Source: Bifidobacterium goeldii
GTDB taxonomy: Bacteria; Actinomycetota; Actinomycetes; Actinomycetales; Bifidobacteriaceae
Assembly (NCBI RefSeq): GCF_003951095.1
Contig: NZ_QXGL01000001.1
Span: 620,001 to 684,000, forward strand
Length of the DNA stretch: 64,000 nucleotides
Direction of reading: 5' to 3'
Shown here: piece after piece, positions 8,757-18,253 of the stretch
Layout of the letters: each line of letters begins with the position of its first letter
Numbering within the stretch: the first letter of the stretch is position 1
The notes under the pieces: generated by a model
The model's input: the letters and a program-made list of their open reading frames with translations, nothing else
What the model was told of the DNA's origin: nothing
Database searches by the model: none
Made by a program: the position numbers and the translations under genes

Positions 8757-9377
8757 ATGAACGCAGCACAACATCACTCGTCAGGCCATCCATTGAATCG
8801 CACTATTGTGATTATTATTACTGTCGTCGTAGCAGTACTGGTGGTCGCAGGCATCGCATTCGGCATACTCACACATAGTCGTTCCGCTCAGACTGCCACT
8901 AATCCAACAACCAGCGAGCAGCAGAACAACAATAACAATTCAACATCTACGAGTAACGATGACACGGCAAAGGATAATGACGATAGTCAGCAGATCGATG
9001 GTGACGATCAATCCCAATCCAATCAGCAAGACCAGCCGGGTCAGCAGCAGTCGACATCAACCGACATTCCAACTGTGCTTCAGCAAGCCGACTCAGCATG
9101 CAACCCGCATACCACGTTCAATGCAGAAAACCCCACTCAGGAGTCACTAATTGTCGATCAAGCGACGCGATCATTAACCCTGATGTCCGGCGCACAATCC
9201 AACTTCACAACCTACGATTGCATCGCAAAGCAACTGCAGATTCCTACTGATGTGACCGCCGAAATTGAATCAAAACAGGACCAGCCTGATCAGAAAAGCT
9301 TTACTTGGAATGGTCTCACCGGTACTTGGAGCTACAACGTTAACAGCGGGTTGCAACTCTACATCGTTGGGCAGTAA
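8757..9377 (+). CDS. Membrane-anchored protein of unknown function with acidic Gln/Asn-rich linker
   Basis: I do not recognise the family of this 206-residue protein. Residues about 16-38 are a strongly hydrophobic segment (IVIIITVVVAVLVVAGIAFG), followed by a positively placed SRSA, so the rest is probably outside the cell. Residues 44-103 are low-complexity Gln/Asn/Ser/Asp. The globular part, residues about 104-206, contains only two cysteines (115 and 155), which could form a disulfide. The start was set at 8757 because AAGGAAGAAGGA lies just before it. It begins 33 bases after the NlpC/P60 gene and is probably in the same operon, which hints at a role in positioning or modulating that hydrolase. 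Confidence 0.65.
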   Translation: MNAAQHHSSGHPLNRTIVIIITVVVAVLVVAGIAFGILTHSRSAQTATNPTTSEQQNNNNNSTSTSNDDTAKDNDDSQQIDGDDQSQSNQQDQPGQQQSTSTDIPTVLQQADSACNPHTTFNAENPTQESLIVDQATRSLTLMSGAQSNFTTYDCIAKQLQIPTDVTAEIESKQDQPDQKSFTWNGLTGTWSYNVNSGLQLYIVGQ

Positions 9378-9563
9378 ACGAACGAGCATCATATACATGC
9401 ATATGACTCATCAATAAACAACTTCAACCAACGTTTATGTACAATGTCTTATCGGCATGTAAGAAACGCATGACAACCTTACGCGTATGAACCATAATCT
9501 GCTTGACAACACGCCAATATATCGGAAAGTACGCGGCCCCGGCGAAGCGAAGGAACAAATACG

Positions 9564-10814
9564 ATGACAATGTTTCAACCGGTGATTCTCGGCGGCGATC
9601 TCGGCGCATATGCTTTGGCGCGCGAGCTTAACGACGCGTACGGTGTTCAGCCAATTCTGGTCACCGCCTACAATCCGAGCGCAATCCGCGATTCGAAGAT
9701 CATCACCCGCCACGCCTTTGATAAGGCCAATGAGGAAGAGCCGTTGGTTGAAGAGCTGCTGCGTTTGGGAGCTGAACTGAAGGCGGCAAATCCGCGTCGT
9801 AAGCTGCTGCTGCTGGCGAATACTGATTGGCGTATTCATGTGCTGGCATCGCATCGCGACGAACTCGAACAGTATTATGTTGTGCCGATTCCGCCGCTGG
9901 AAGTCATTGATCAGGTGAGTGACAAGCAGACATTCGAGCGACTCGCCACCGCGCAGGGTATGCCAGTACCGAAGTCGTTCTATGAGGATTTTTCTGCAGC
10001 GGGAAGTGCCGGCTGGGTGCCGCAGCCTACGCCTGCAGACCTGCATTTTCCGATTGTGGCGAAGCCTGCTGATAGCTCCCAGTATGAGAATCTGATCTTC
10101 GAAGGCCGTCAGAAGGTGTATCGCATCGACACGGATGCACAGTTGCAGCAGTTGTGGGCGACGCTCGCGAAGGCTGGATTCCGTGGCACGTTCGTTGCAC
10201 AGGAGCTGATTGAGGGCGATGACACTGGTATGTATTCGGTGACCGCGTACGTGGATACAACCGGCACGGTGTCACTGTTGTGCTCAGCGCATGTGCTGCT
10301 TGAGGAGCATCATCCGGCGACGTTGGGCAACCCGTGCGCGATGATTACCGAACCGATTGATGAGATTTTGGAACCGGCGAAGCGTTTCCTCGAGTCGATG
10401 CCGTACCGCGGTTTTGCAAACTTCGATGTCAAGCGCGATCCGCATACCGGCCGCTTCTATTTCCTTGAGGTGAACCCGCGTATTGGTCGCAATAGCTTCT
10501 ACGTGTACGGCGCTGGCGTCAATCCGATGGAGGTGCTGGTTTCTGACGTGATCGAAGGGCATCCGATGGCGGCGCGCGTTGCACGCGGCGAAGTGCTGTA
10601 TTCGATTATCCCGAACCCGCTGCTGCTGCGTTATGTCACTGATCCGGAGCTGAAGGCGCAGGTGAAGCGTTTGCAGAAGGCGGGTCGTATTAGCCCGCAG
10701 CGTAACCCGAAGGATGGCGGTTTCAAGCGTTGGCTGCACTTGACAGAGTCGGAGCTTAACCAATATCGCAAGTTCGCACAGTACTATCCGAAGCCTACAA
10801 GTACTGGGTTCTAA
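9564..10814 (+). CDS. ATP-grasp carboxylate-amine ligase family protein
   Basis: This 416-residue cytoplasmic protein has the ATP-grasp layout of the COG3919-like group. An N-terminal substrate domain begins PVILGGDLGAYALAREL. The central ATP-binding part has FPIVAKPADSS and FVAQELIEGDDTG, and the metal-binding end shows FANFDVKRDP and YFLEVNPRIGRNSF. Enzymes of this class join a carboxylate to an amine using ATP; the group includes the D-aspartate ligases that build D-Asp cross-bridges in some Gram-positives. A GAAGGAACA site precedes the ATG. Because the neighbours include murE, femX and wall hydrolase genes, a role in peptidoglycan or another envelope polymer is plausible, but the substrate is not shown by the sequence. 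Confidence 0.7.
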   Translation: MTMFQPVILGGDLGAYALARELNDAYGVQPILVTAYNPSAIRDSKIITRHAFDKANEEEPLVEELLRLGAELKAANPRRKLLLLANTDWRIHVLASHRDELEQYYVVPIPPLEVIDQVSDKQTFERLATAQGMPVPKSFYEDFSAAGSAGWVPQPTPADLHFPIVAKPADSSQYENLIFEGRQKVYRIDTDAQLQQLWATLAKAGFRGTFVAQELIEGDDTGMYSVTAYVDTTGTVSLLCSAHVLLEEHHPATLGNPCAMITEPIDEILEPAKRFLESMPYRGFANFDVKRDPHTGRFYFLEVNPRIGRNSFYVYGAGVNPMEVLVSDVIEGHPMAARVARGEVLYSIIPNPLLLRYVTDPELKAQVKRLQKAGRISPQRNPKDGGFKRWLHLTESELNQYRKFAQYYPKPTSTGF

Positions 10815-11119
10815 CGTTCTAATAATTGGCTGTAATTGGCTGTACAACTCACAATCAACGCGAAGCGACGATTGTGGTAACACTCCCCCAGTCTTCGCTT
10901 CGCTCAGCCAGCCCCCTCAGCTGACAACGCCGTGTAGAAAACAGCCCTGTGGGCTGTTTTTAGGCGTTGTGCTCGCCGATAGGCGAGCAGGCAAAACGCT
11001 CGCGAAGCGAGTCCATAGTTTTACAGGACGCTCCCGGCGAAGCCGGGTGAGGGAGCGGTCGCGGTGCTCGCCGCTAACAACACAGCATCGCGCGCAAGCG
11101 CGATTCCGGTACAACCCGC
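10815..11119. repeat. Convergent intergenic region filled with consecutive hairpins
   Basis: This 305-base gap between the ATP-grasp gene and smc holds no gene. From about 10924 it is a chain of inverted repeats: ACAACGCC/GGCGTTGT (10924-10931 with 10963-10970) enclosing a terminator; GCTCGCC-GAT-GGCGAGC-like 10971-10988; CTCGC-GAA-GCGAG 10999-11011; GCTCCC/GGGAGC enclosing CCCGGC-GAA-GCCGGG (11030-11056); and ATCGCGC-GCAA-GCGCGAT 11087-11104. Upstream, 10887-10925 has two related C-rich tracts, each with a CCCCC run and an AGTC or AGCTGAC end. The array lies downstream of smc on its coding strand and could serve as terminator, RNA-stability element or nucleoid-protein site. Confidence 0.65.
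10938..10961. terminator. Terminator hairpin with T-rich ends on both strands
   Basis: AAAACAGCC-CTGT-GGGCTGTTTT with an added T gives a stem with A/T tracts on both sides, so it can stop the ATP-grasp transcript and the smc transcript. It is nested in an outer ACAACGCC/GGCGTTGT stem. Confidence 0.8.
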
Positions 11120-14100
11120 TCAGTCCCGCTCCAACTTCTGCGAAACAACAGCGGTCACGCCATCGGAACGCATCGTGATGCCATACAAAGCATCCGCAAT
11201 GCTCATCGTGCGTTGTTGATGTGTAATGATAATCAACTGCGCGTGTGATCTCAGCTCGTTGAATGCGTTAATCAGACGAGTGAGATTCACGTCGTCGAGT
11301 GCGGCTTCGACCTCATCCATCACGTAGAACGGACTGGGTCGCGCGGTAAAAATCGCAAACAGCAACGCTAGCGCAGTCAGCGAGCGCTCGCCACCGGAAA
11401 GCAAGCTCAATTGTTTGACTCGTTTACCGGCAGGGCTCGCTTCTACGATCACACCGGTGGTGAGCATATCCGCAGGATTTTCGAGGCGCAATCGCCCAGT
11501 GCCTCCGGGAAACAGGGTGGAGAACATGTTCTCGAACGCGGCTGCCGTATCGTCGAACGCGGATTGGAATACGGAAACCATCGTAGAGTCGAGTTCTCGA
11601 ATAAGCTGCATGAGATCGTCACGTGATTTCACCACGTCATCGCGTTGCTCATTCAAATACCGGTTACGTGTTTCAAGCGCCTCATATTCCTCAGCAGCAA
11701 GCGGATTGACTTTGCCTAGAGCAGCGAGATCACGCTTGGCTTTTTCTAAACGTTTCACCTGCTCTGCGCGCACGTATGGCACTGTCTGATAGCGCTGTTC
11801 ATGCGCATCCGTACTCTCGCTCTCATCACGCTCAGCCGCTTCATGAGCGTGAGATTGCGCATTGTCGTTGAGCGGTACAGGGCGGCCATCATCATCTAAC
11901 ACTGGCACTGGCAAACTGGGATTGTACTCGCGTACGAGTTCGTCAACGCTCATGCCCAGATCGTCAGCAATTTTTTGCGTAATACGCCCATACTCGCCTG
12001 CTGCGCGTTCGCGATCCACGTCCAGTTCGTGTTCGCGGCGTTGTGCTTGTGCGACTTGCGGTTCAAGAGCATCACGCTCGGCACGCAATTGTTTGAGTTC
12101 CTCATCGTGGCCGGATGCGCGCGCTTGCAGTGTTTCACGGCGTTGCGTTACGTCAGCGATGGCTTGAGCGACCATTTGTGCGACTGCTGTAGCGTCTTGT
12201 GCGATTGCTTGCGCACGAGCAGCTTGTGCTTGTTTGCGCGCGTTCATGGCTTCAATGCGCGCACGGCGTTCTACCGCTTCTTTGGCTTGGTCGCGCAGCA
12301 AACCGATTTGTCGATCATATGATTCGGCTTTACGTTCAGCCTCTTTCCACGCTATTTTGGCGGTAATTTCTCGTTCGCGTGCGTGAGTAAGACTGGTCTC
12401 TAGTTCATGTTCGCGCGCAGTGAGTTCATCAGCATTAGCGTGCTCACTGTTCGCATTCTGCGCGGAGTCGAGCGCACGGCTAAGCTCATCAAAAGCACGC
12501 TGATGAGCCTGTGCATCGTCATGAGCCGTAGTGATTTTAGCGTCGAGCGCACGAATTTGGCGTTCTAATCCAGCAATGCGATCATGTGCAGATCGTAATG
12601 CTGCCGCAGCTTGTTCGGCTTTTACTCGCGCTTCGGTTCGTTTTGCTGCTGCTTGATCAACAGCGAGTCGAGCTTGGTCACGCTCTGCGCGCGCGGTTTC
12701 GATGCGCTGTTCGATTGCATCGCATTCAACTTGCAGACTGCGCATGTGTTTGAGTGCAGCATCTCGGCGAGCAGCAAGCGACAGGTCACTTTGTGACAGT
12801 GCTGAACCGCCCACTGCGCCGACCGTATTGACGATCTCGCCGGCCTGTGTGACAGCACGCGTGAACTGCGGCGCTACTCCCCCAGTATCGGTAGCATCTG
12901 CCTGTGCGGTTACTGCCACCGCTTGTTCGAGCGTGTGCACAGCAGCAGTATCAGCAAGGAGTATGCGCGCTGAACGCACTACATTGCGTGCTTGTTCGCT
13001 ATTTGCAGCATCCGGATTGACGCTGATCAAATTCGCGGCAGGAATAACCGCATTATCAGCCAACGCGGTTATATCTACCGTCATATCTGCATGGTCGCTA
13101 GCGTCGCTCGCTGTATCGTCTGCTCGCAGTACTACTGCGCGCCCCCAACGGTCTTCGCGCGCACGGTTCAGCGCATAACGCAATGCATCATTGTTCGGCA
13201 CAATAACAGCGTTCGCGAAATCGTTGAGGGCGCGGGCAATAGCTTCTTCCCAGCCTTCAGCGACGTGAATAAAATCCGTGAGGTGGCCGAGCGCACCAAC
13301 CCCAGCATCATGTTCTAAGGATCCGGAAGCGTTGCGGCTTTCCAATGTGTCGCGTAATGCGTCAGCTTTAGCTTGCAATGAAATAATGGTGCCGTTGAGT
13401 TTGCGCTGCTGATCTTGTAGCTCATTGAGCGCATCAACTGCGTCAGATAGGTGGCTTCGCGCAGCGTCCAATGCTTCGCTGCCATCATCAGTGTCCTCAC
13501 TGTTTGCAGTACGTTCTAACGTGCCACGTTGCGTTATCGCGTCAGCTCGCTGCGCAGTCAAACTATCGTGCTGCGTGGTGAAATCGGTGACACGACTGTG
13601 CGCGAGTTGTACCGCGGCTTCTTCGCGCGCCAGTTTTTCGCGCAGGTTTGCGATTGTTGTTTCGCGCTGGCGAACTGTGCGTCGCAGTTCGGTAAGCGTT
13701 TGGCGTATGGAAGCTAATTGTTTTTCATCATCCGCACGCTGCTCGATCGCGTGATCGAACTGCATGCGCGTATCCTGCACGCTCGCGCGCGCCTGGTCCG
13801 CTAATGTTTCAAGCTCATCCGCTCGCTGGTTCAACAATTGCGGATCGTCGCCCATGGCGGTAATAAGCTGACCGCTCATCGAATGCGCGCGTTCTTGTGC
13901 GATGGAAGCTAATGATCGCAACCGTTCTTCAAGGCGTGACAGCTCATGCCATGTTTGATTGATGGCGGCGAGCGCAGGACTTGACTGCGCATTCAATGCT
14001 TCAATACGTTCAATGTGCACTTTCGTGCGAGCAAGTTCTTGTTGTGCTGCGGCAAGCTGTGCTCGCACGGTATGCAAGTTGGCGCGTATATCGTCGCGCT

Positions 14101-14818
14101 GCCGCATGATTTGTAACGCGTCGTCAGCGTAGAGGCGACTTTGCGCGTCGCGTAGCGTTACTTGAATACCATCGGCGCGGCGTGAAATGCGGGCTTGACG
14201 GCCGAGTGGGCCAAGTTGGCGTCGGATTTCGCCAAGTAAATCATCAAGGCGCGCGAGATTAGTCTCCGTGTTGGCGAGCTTACGCAGTGCGCGCTCTTTG
14301 CGTTTGCGATGTTTGAGGATGCCAGCGGCTTCTTCGATGAACGCGCGATGACCGCTGGGATCTGCTTTCAGAATGCTGTCGAGCCGGCCTTGGCCGACGA
14401 TGACATGCATTTGCTGACCTAAACCAGTATCGCTGAGCAGTTCTTGAATATCGAGCAGACGGCATGCAGAGCCATTGATCGCGTATTCAGAGCCACCATT
14501 GCGGAAAATAGTACGACTGATGGTCACTTCCGTGTAGTCGATGTTCAGCGTGTGATCACTGTTATCGATGGTCAAGCTCACTTGTGCGCGACCGAGTGGC
14601 GGGCGCGATGAAGTACCTGCGAAGATCACATCCTCCATGGATGTGCCGCGCAGGTTTTTCGCGCCTTGCTCGCCCATGACCCACGTGAGCGCGTCAACAA
14701 TGTTTGACTTGCCGGAACCGTTCGGCCCGACTACTGCGGTAATGCCCGGTTCAAACCGGAGCGTTGTCGCAGAGGCAAACGACTTGAAGCCGCGCAACGT
14801 GAGTTCTTTAAGATACAT
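11120..14818 (-). CDS. smc: Chromosome segregation protein SMC
   Basis: This 1232-residue protein is the core ATPase of the SMC-ScpAB condensin that compacts and segregates the chromosome. The N-terminal head begins MYLKELTLRGFKSFA and carries Walker A GPNGSGKS at residues 31-38. Two long coiled-coil arms rich in Ala, Arg, Glu and Gln flank a hinge at about residues 510-670. The C-terminal head has the ABC signature LLSGGERS and Walker B FYVMDEVEAALDD. Full length is normal for the family. It starts six bases after the folC stop, so the two are translationally coupled. ScpA and ScpB are not in this window. Confidence 0.97.
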   Translation of the reverse strand: MYLKELTLRGFKSFASATTLRFEPGITAVVGPNGSGKSNIVDALTWVMGEQGAKNLRGTSMEDVIFAGTSSRPPLGRAQVSLTIDNSDHTLNIDYTEVTISRTIFRNGGSEYAINGSACRLLDIQELLSDTGLGQQMHVIVGQGRLDSILKADPSGHRAFIEEAAGILKHRKRKERALRKLANTETNLARLDDLLGEIRRQLGPLGRQARISRRADGIQVTLRDAQSRLYADDALQIMRQRDDIRANLHTVRAQLAAAQQELARTKVHIERIEALNAQSSPALAAINQTWHELSRLEERLRSLASIAQERAHSMSGQLITAMGDDPQLLNQRADELETLADQARASVQDTRMQFDHAIEQRADDEKQLASIRQTLTELRRTVRQRETTIANLREKLAREEAAVQLAHSRVTDFTTQHDSLTAQRADAITQRGTLERTANSEDTDDGSEALDAARSHLSDAVDALNELQDQQRKLNGTIISLQAKADALRDTLESRNASGSLEHDAGVGALGHLTDFIHVAEGWEEAIARALNDFANAVIVPNNDALRYALNRAREDRWGRAVVLRADDTASDASDHADMTVDITALADNAVIPAANLISVNPDAANSEQARNVVRSARILLADTAAVHTLEQAVAVTAQADATDTGGVAPQFTRAVTQAGEIVNTVGAVGGSALSQSDLSLAARRDAALKHMRSLQVECDAIEQRIETARAERDQARLAVDQAAAKRTEARVKAEQAAAALRSAHDRIAGLERQIRALDAKITTAHDDAQAHQRAFDELSRALDSAQNANSEHANADELTAREHELETSLTHAREREITAKIAWKEAERKAESYDRQIGLLRDQAKEAVERRARIEAMNARKQAQAARAQAIAQDATAVAQMVAQAIADVTQRRETLQARASGHDEELKQLRAERDALEPQVAQAQRREHELDVDRERAAGEYGRITQKIADDLGMSVDELVREYNPSLPVPVLDDDGRPVPLNDNAQSHAHEAAERDESESTDAHEQRYQTVPYVRAEQVKRLEKAKRDLAALGKVNPLAAEEYEALETRNRYLNEQRDDVVKSRDDLMQLIRELDSTMVSVFQSAFDDTAAAFENMFSTLFPGGTGRLRLENPADMLTTGVIVEASPAGKRVKQLSLLSGGERSLTALALLFAIFTARPSPFYVMDEVEAALDDVNLTRLINAFNELRSHAQLIIITHQQRTMSIADALYGITMRSDGVTAVVSQKLERD

Positions 14819-14823
14819 GAGTG

Positions 14824-16497
14824 TTAGTTCGCGTCCTGCGAGAACGATGTATCGTCAGCTTCTTCGGCAGGTGTTTCATCGCCGTTGTTCGCGCTCTCTT
14901 CGTCGCTGGTGCCAATGCCAGCGAAGTCGTTCTCGTTAAAATCAGGGTTTGCATCGGTCGCGAAATCGCGGTCGGCAGCATCCTCGGCAGGAGCAGAGGT
15001 ATCAGATGATGCAGTACCAAGATTGGGTTCAACGCGTTCGGCCTTAGGCTTGGCCAAATCGGGGTTCATTTGCTCTTTGAGCAGTACGCGCGCGTCACCA
15101 GCAGTGACGAAACTGCCGCAAATAAGCACGCCGCGGCCGTAACCAACACCAAGCTCATCTTCCGCGTCAACCATATTGACAGCCGTTTGGATAGCGTCCG
15201 GCAGGGAGTCTACGCGTGTTACGCGGTCGCGCCCGAACACGCTGACAGCAACCTTTTCTAATTCTTCAGCGGGCATAACACGGTCGCGCCACGAGTTTTC
15301 GGTAACGACCACGTGGCTCAAAATCGGCTCGAGCACGCCCAAGTATTCTTCGACCTGCTTGTCGCCCATCATGGCGATGACGCCAACCAGCTGGGTGAAA
15401 TCGTAGCTTTCTTCAATAGCAGCACGTAGTGCTTCTGCCGCGTTGACGTTATGACCACCATCAAGAATGATGGTCGGCGAGGTACGAATCTGCTCAATAC
15501 GCCCAGGCACGCGAACGCCCTGCAACGCTTCAGCAACGAGATCACCGTCGAGCGGACCGTTCACCGGGATAACTACTTCGGCAGCGGCGAGCGCGGCGAG
15601 CGCATTGTGTGCTTGGTGTTCGCCGAACTTGGCGATTGGCACGTCCGTGTACACACCGTTGGGCGTGTGCAGCGTGGCAATTTGACCGCCGACTGCGGGC
15701 ATACGACCGGTGACTTCCATTTCGTAACCATCGCGTACCAGTGTTGCGTTGTTGCGGCGCGCAGCTTCTTCGAGGATTGGCATGACTTCTTCCTCGTGCG
15801 GCTGACGGCCGATAATCGCCGTGCATCCAGGCTTGATAATGCCAGCTTTCTGTTCGGCGATCTTCTCGACGGTGTCGCCGAGCCACATCATGTGGTCCAT
15901 GTCGACAGGGCCGATAATTGCCGCGTCGGCGTCGAGCACGTTGGTCGCATCTTGCAGGCCACCCATGCCAACTTCTACGATGGCTACGTCAACTGGCGCG
16001 TCGGCGAACTTCCAGATTGCCATCGCGGTGAGTACTTCAAAGAAGCTCATGCGCGGCTTGCCTTGTTCTTCCATTTTGGCGTCGACGAGGTCGACGAGGT
16101 CTTTGACCTGATCCCAAATGTCAACGAAATCGTCGTCGGACAGCTCTTGGCCGTCGATAGCAATACGTTCATTGATGCGTTCGAGGTGCGGCGAGGTGTA
16201 CAGGCCGGTGCGCAGCCCGTACGCGCGGCAGATCGCTTCAGCCATGCGCGCCGTGGAGCCTTTACCATTAGTGCCCGTTACGTGGATAACGCGGAATGAG
16301 TGTTCGGGGTGGCCGAGGATGTCGAGCATGAGGTTCATCCGGTCGAGATCCATGTTCGTGGTATTGTGTTCCGGCGGTCGGCGCATAATATCGCGCTCGA
16401 CGTCGAGAATGGTCTCGTTATATCGATTCGGATGCTCGAATGACATGACTTGCATCGCCCTTTGCATGGTTAAATAGTGCTTGCGTTGAACGCTCAT
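14824..16497 (-). CDS. folC: Folylpolyglutamate / dihydrofolate synthase FolC with acidic C-terminal tail
   Basis: FolC adds glutamate to folates, and in some organisms also joins dihydropteroate to glutamate. The 557-residue protein has the Mur-ligase-like P-loop VTGTNGKGST (residues about 73-82), TSPHLERINERI, the FFEVLTAMA helix and ILDGGHNVNAAEAL in the C-terminal domain. Residues from about 480 onward form an extra tail rich in Asp, Glu, Asn and Ala, not part of the usual fold and likely disordered. The ATG at 16497 has no clear ribosome binding site; ATG codons about 11 and 15 codons downstream are alternatives. It is followed directly by smc. Confidence 0.88.
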   Translation of the reverse strand: MSVQRKHYLTMQRAMQVMSFEHPNRYNETILDVERDIMRRPPEHNTTNMDLDRMNLMLDILGHPEHSFRVIHVTGTNGKGSTARMAEAICRAYGLRTGLYTSPHLERINERIAIDGQELSDDDFVDIWDQVKDLVDLVDAKMEEQGKPRMSFFEVLTAMAIWKFADAPVDVAIVEVGMGGLQDATNVLDADAAIIGPVDMDHMMWLGDTVEKIAEQKAGIIKPGCTAIIGRQPHEEEVMPILEEAARRNNATLVRDGYEMEVTGRMPAVGGQIATLHTPNGVYTDVPIAKFGEHQAHNALAALAAAEVVIPVNGPLDGDLVAEALQGVRVPGRIEQIRTSPTIILDGGHNVNAAEALRAAIEESYDFTQLVGVIAMMGDKQVEEYLGVLEPILSHVVVTENSWRDRVMPAEELEKVAVSVFGRDRVTRVDSLPDAIQTAVNMVDAEDELGVGYGRGVLICGSFVTAGDARVLLKEQMNPDLAKPKAERVEPNLGTASSDTSAPAEDAADRDFATDANPDFNENDFAGIGTSDEESANNGDETPAEEADDTSFSQDAN

Positions 16498-16645
16498 ATT
16501 CTAGAAGGTGGCGTCAACCTAACACTTATGCGTTTGCGCGCGGCGAATATACAGATCTTGCTGACGGTGCCGCGGCGACGATTCGCACGCAGTGCGACTA
16601 GGATGAGAGCGGTAACACTGTGACTCGATTATGCGAGGAGTGATC

Positions 16646-18247
16646 ATGAGCGAAGTCATCACTGAAAAGGACAAGGAGTATGAGGCTCGCGAGGAGGCGA
16701 AGGCTCCTGGCGCAGATCAGCCGATGAGCGATCGCGTGAACAACCGTTCGCTGCGCCCGCGTTCTGAGGCTTTCATTGATTTCATGAAGACCGGCTGGGA
16801 TTCCAGCGAGCCGGATATTGAACCGTTGGAGGCTGCCAAGTACACGCCAGCACGTCTTGAAGCGCTGGGCCGTGCGTTCCCCGGCGAGCGTCTGGTGATT
16901 CCGGCTGGTCAGCCGAAGGTGCGTAACAACGACTGCGACTACATGTTCCGCCCAGACACTTCGTTCGCTTACTACACGGGTCTTGGCCAGGATTACGAAG
17001 CGGGTGCGGTGCTGGTGCTCAACCCGGTTGATCCAAACAGTGAGGAAGCCAAGGCTGGCAAGACGCATGAGGCGGAGCTGTTTGTGGCTCCGCGCGCCGA
17101 CACCGCCACGCAGGACTTCTTCATGAACCCGCATTATGGCGAGTACTGGGTAGGCCCGCGCGCGGGGCTCAAAGAGATGACGGCAATGACCGGCATCGAA
17201 ACGCATGATATTGCTCAGCTGGCAGATGCACTGTCGAAGGATGTTGGCGCTGAGGCTGGTGCGGTGCGTGTGCGCGTGATCAGCGATGTTGACCCGCAGA
17301 TCACGTCGCTGGTGGAGTCGATTCGCGAGGCGAACGGTTATACGGATCCGGATACGAACGCTGCCGACGATGATAAGCTGCACGAGTTTGCTGCTGAAGC
17401 CCGCATGGTCAAGGATGCGTATGAGATCGGCGAAATGCGTAAGGCTGTGGCCGCCACGAAGCACGGTTTCGATCGCATTCTTTCGAAGCTGCCGGAAGCT
17501 CTTGATAAGCCGCGTTCTGAGCGCATTCTCGAGGGCGCATTCAACGCAGTAGCCCGCGAGGAGGGCAACACGCTCGGCTATGACACGATTATCGCGTCGG
17601 GCGAGCATGCGCCGATCCTGCACTGGATGCGTAACACGGGCGTGGTGCGCAAGGGCGACATGCTGCTCATCGACGCTGGCGTAGAGGTGAACAGCCTGTA
17701 CACGGCCGATATCACTCGTACGTTCCCGACTAACGGCAAGTTCACCGACTTCCAGCGTCGTCTCTACCAGGCGGTGCTCGATTCCCAGCAGGCCGGTTTT
17801 GAGGCAGCTAAGCCAGGCGCAACCTATTCGGATATTCATCACGCGTGCATGCGCGTGATCGCCGAGCGCCTGCACGAGTGGGGCCTGCTGCCGGTAGACG
17901 TCGAGGAGTCCCTCTCCCCTGAAGGCCAGCAGCATCGTCGTTGGCTTGCTTGCGGTGTGGCGCATCATCTTGGTCTTGACGTGCACGATTGCGCGCAGGC
18001 TCGTTACGAGTCGTATCAGGGCGCGAAGATCACGCCGGGTATGATCTTCACGATCGAGCCGGGCCTGTACTTCCGTGAGGATGATCTGCTGATCCCGCCG
18101 GAGTACCGTGGTATTGGCATTCGTATTGAGGACGATGTGCTGATGACCGAGAACGGCCCCGAATGGATTTCCGCCGGCATTCCGAAGCAGCCCGATGAGG
18201 TCGAACAGTGGATGGCCGAGCGCGCAGCGGCCGCCCACGAGGACTGA
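16646..18247 (+). CDS. pepP: Xaa-Pro aminopeptidase (aminopeptidase P)
   Basis: This 533-residue cytoplasmic metallopeptidase removes N-terminal residues that precede proline. The N-terminal aminopeptidase P domain contains YMFRPDTSFAYYTGL. The pita-bread catalytic domain shows the metal ligands in order: Asp in LLIDAGVEVN, Asp in YTADITRTFPTNG, His in GVAHHLGLDVHD, Glu in TIEPGLYF and Glu in GIRIEDDVL. The start at 16646 is supported by GAGGAG seven bases upstream; an ATG 15 bases earlier precedes that site and is not used here. A Nudix gene follows six bases after the stop, indicating a two-gene operon. Confidence 0.93.
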   Translation: MSEVITEKDKEYEAREEAKAPGADQPMSDRVNNRSLRPRSEAFIDFMKTGWDSSEPDIEPLEAAKYTPARLEALGRAFPGERLVIPAGQPKVRNNDCDYMFRPDTSFAYYTGLGQDYEAGAVLVLNPVDPNSEEAKAGKTHEAELFVAPRADTATQDFFMNPHYGEYWVGPRAGLKEMTAMTGIETHDIAQLADALSKDVGAEAGAVRVRVISDVDPQITSLVESIREANGYTDPDTNAADDDKLHEFAAEARMVKDAYEIGEMRKAVAATKHGFDRILSKLPEALDKPRSERILEGAFNAVAREEGNTLGYDTIIASGEHAPILHWMRNTGVVRKGDMLLIDAGVEVNSLYTADITRTFPTNGKFTDFQRRLYQAVLDSQQAGFEAAKPGATYSDIHHACMRVIAERLHEWGLLPVDVEESLSPEGQQHRRWLACGVAHHLGLDVHDCAQARYESYQGAKITPGMIFTIEPGLYFREDDLLIPPEYRGIGIRIEDDVLMTENGPEWISAGIPKQPDEVEQWMAERAAAAHED

Positions 18248-18253
18248 GTAGTC

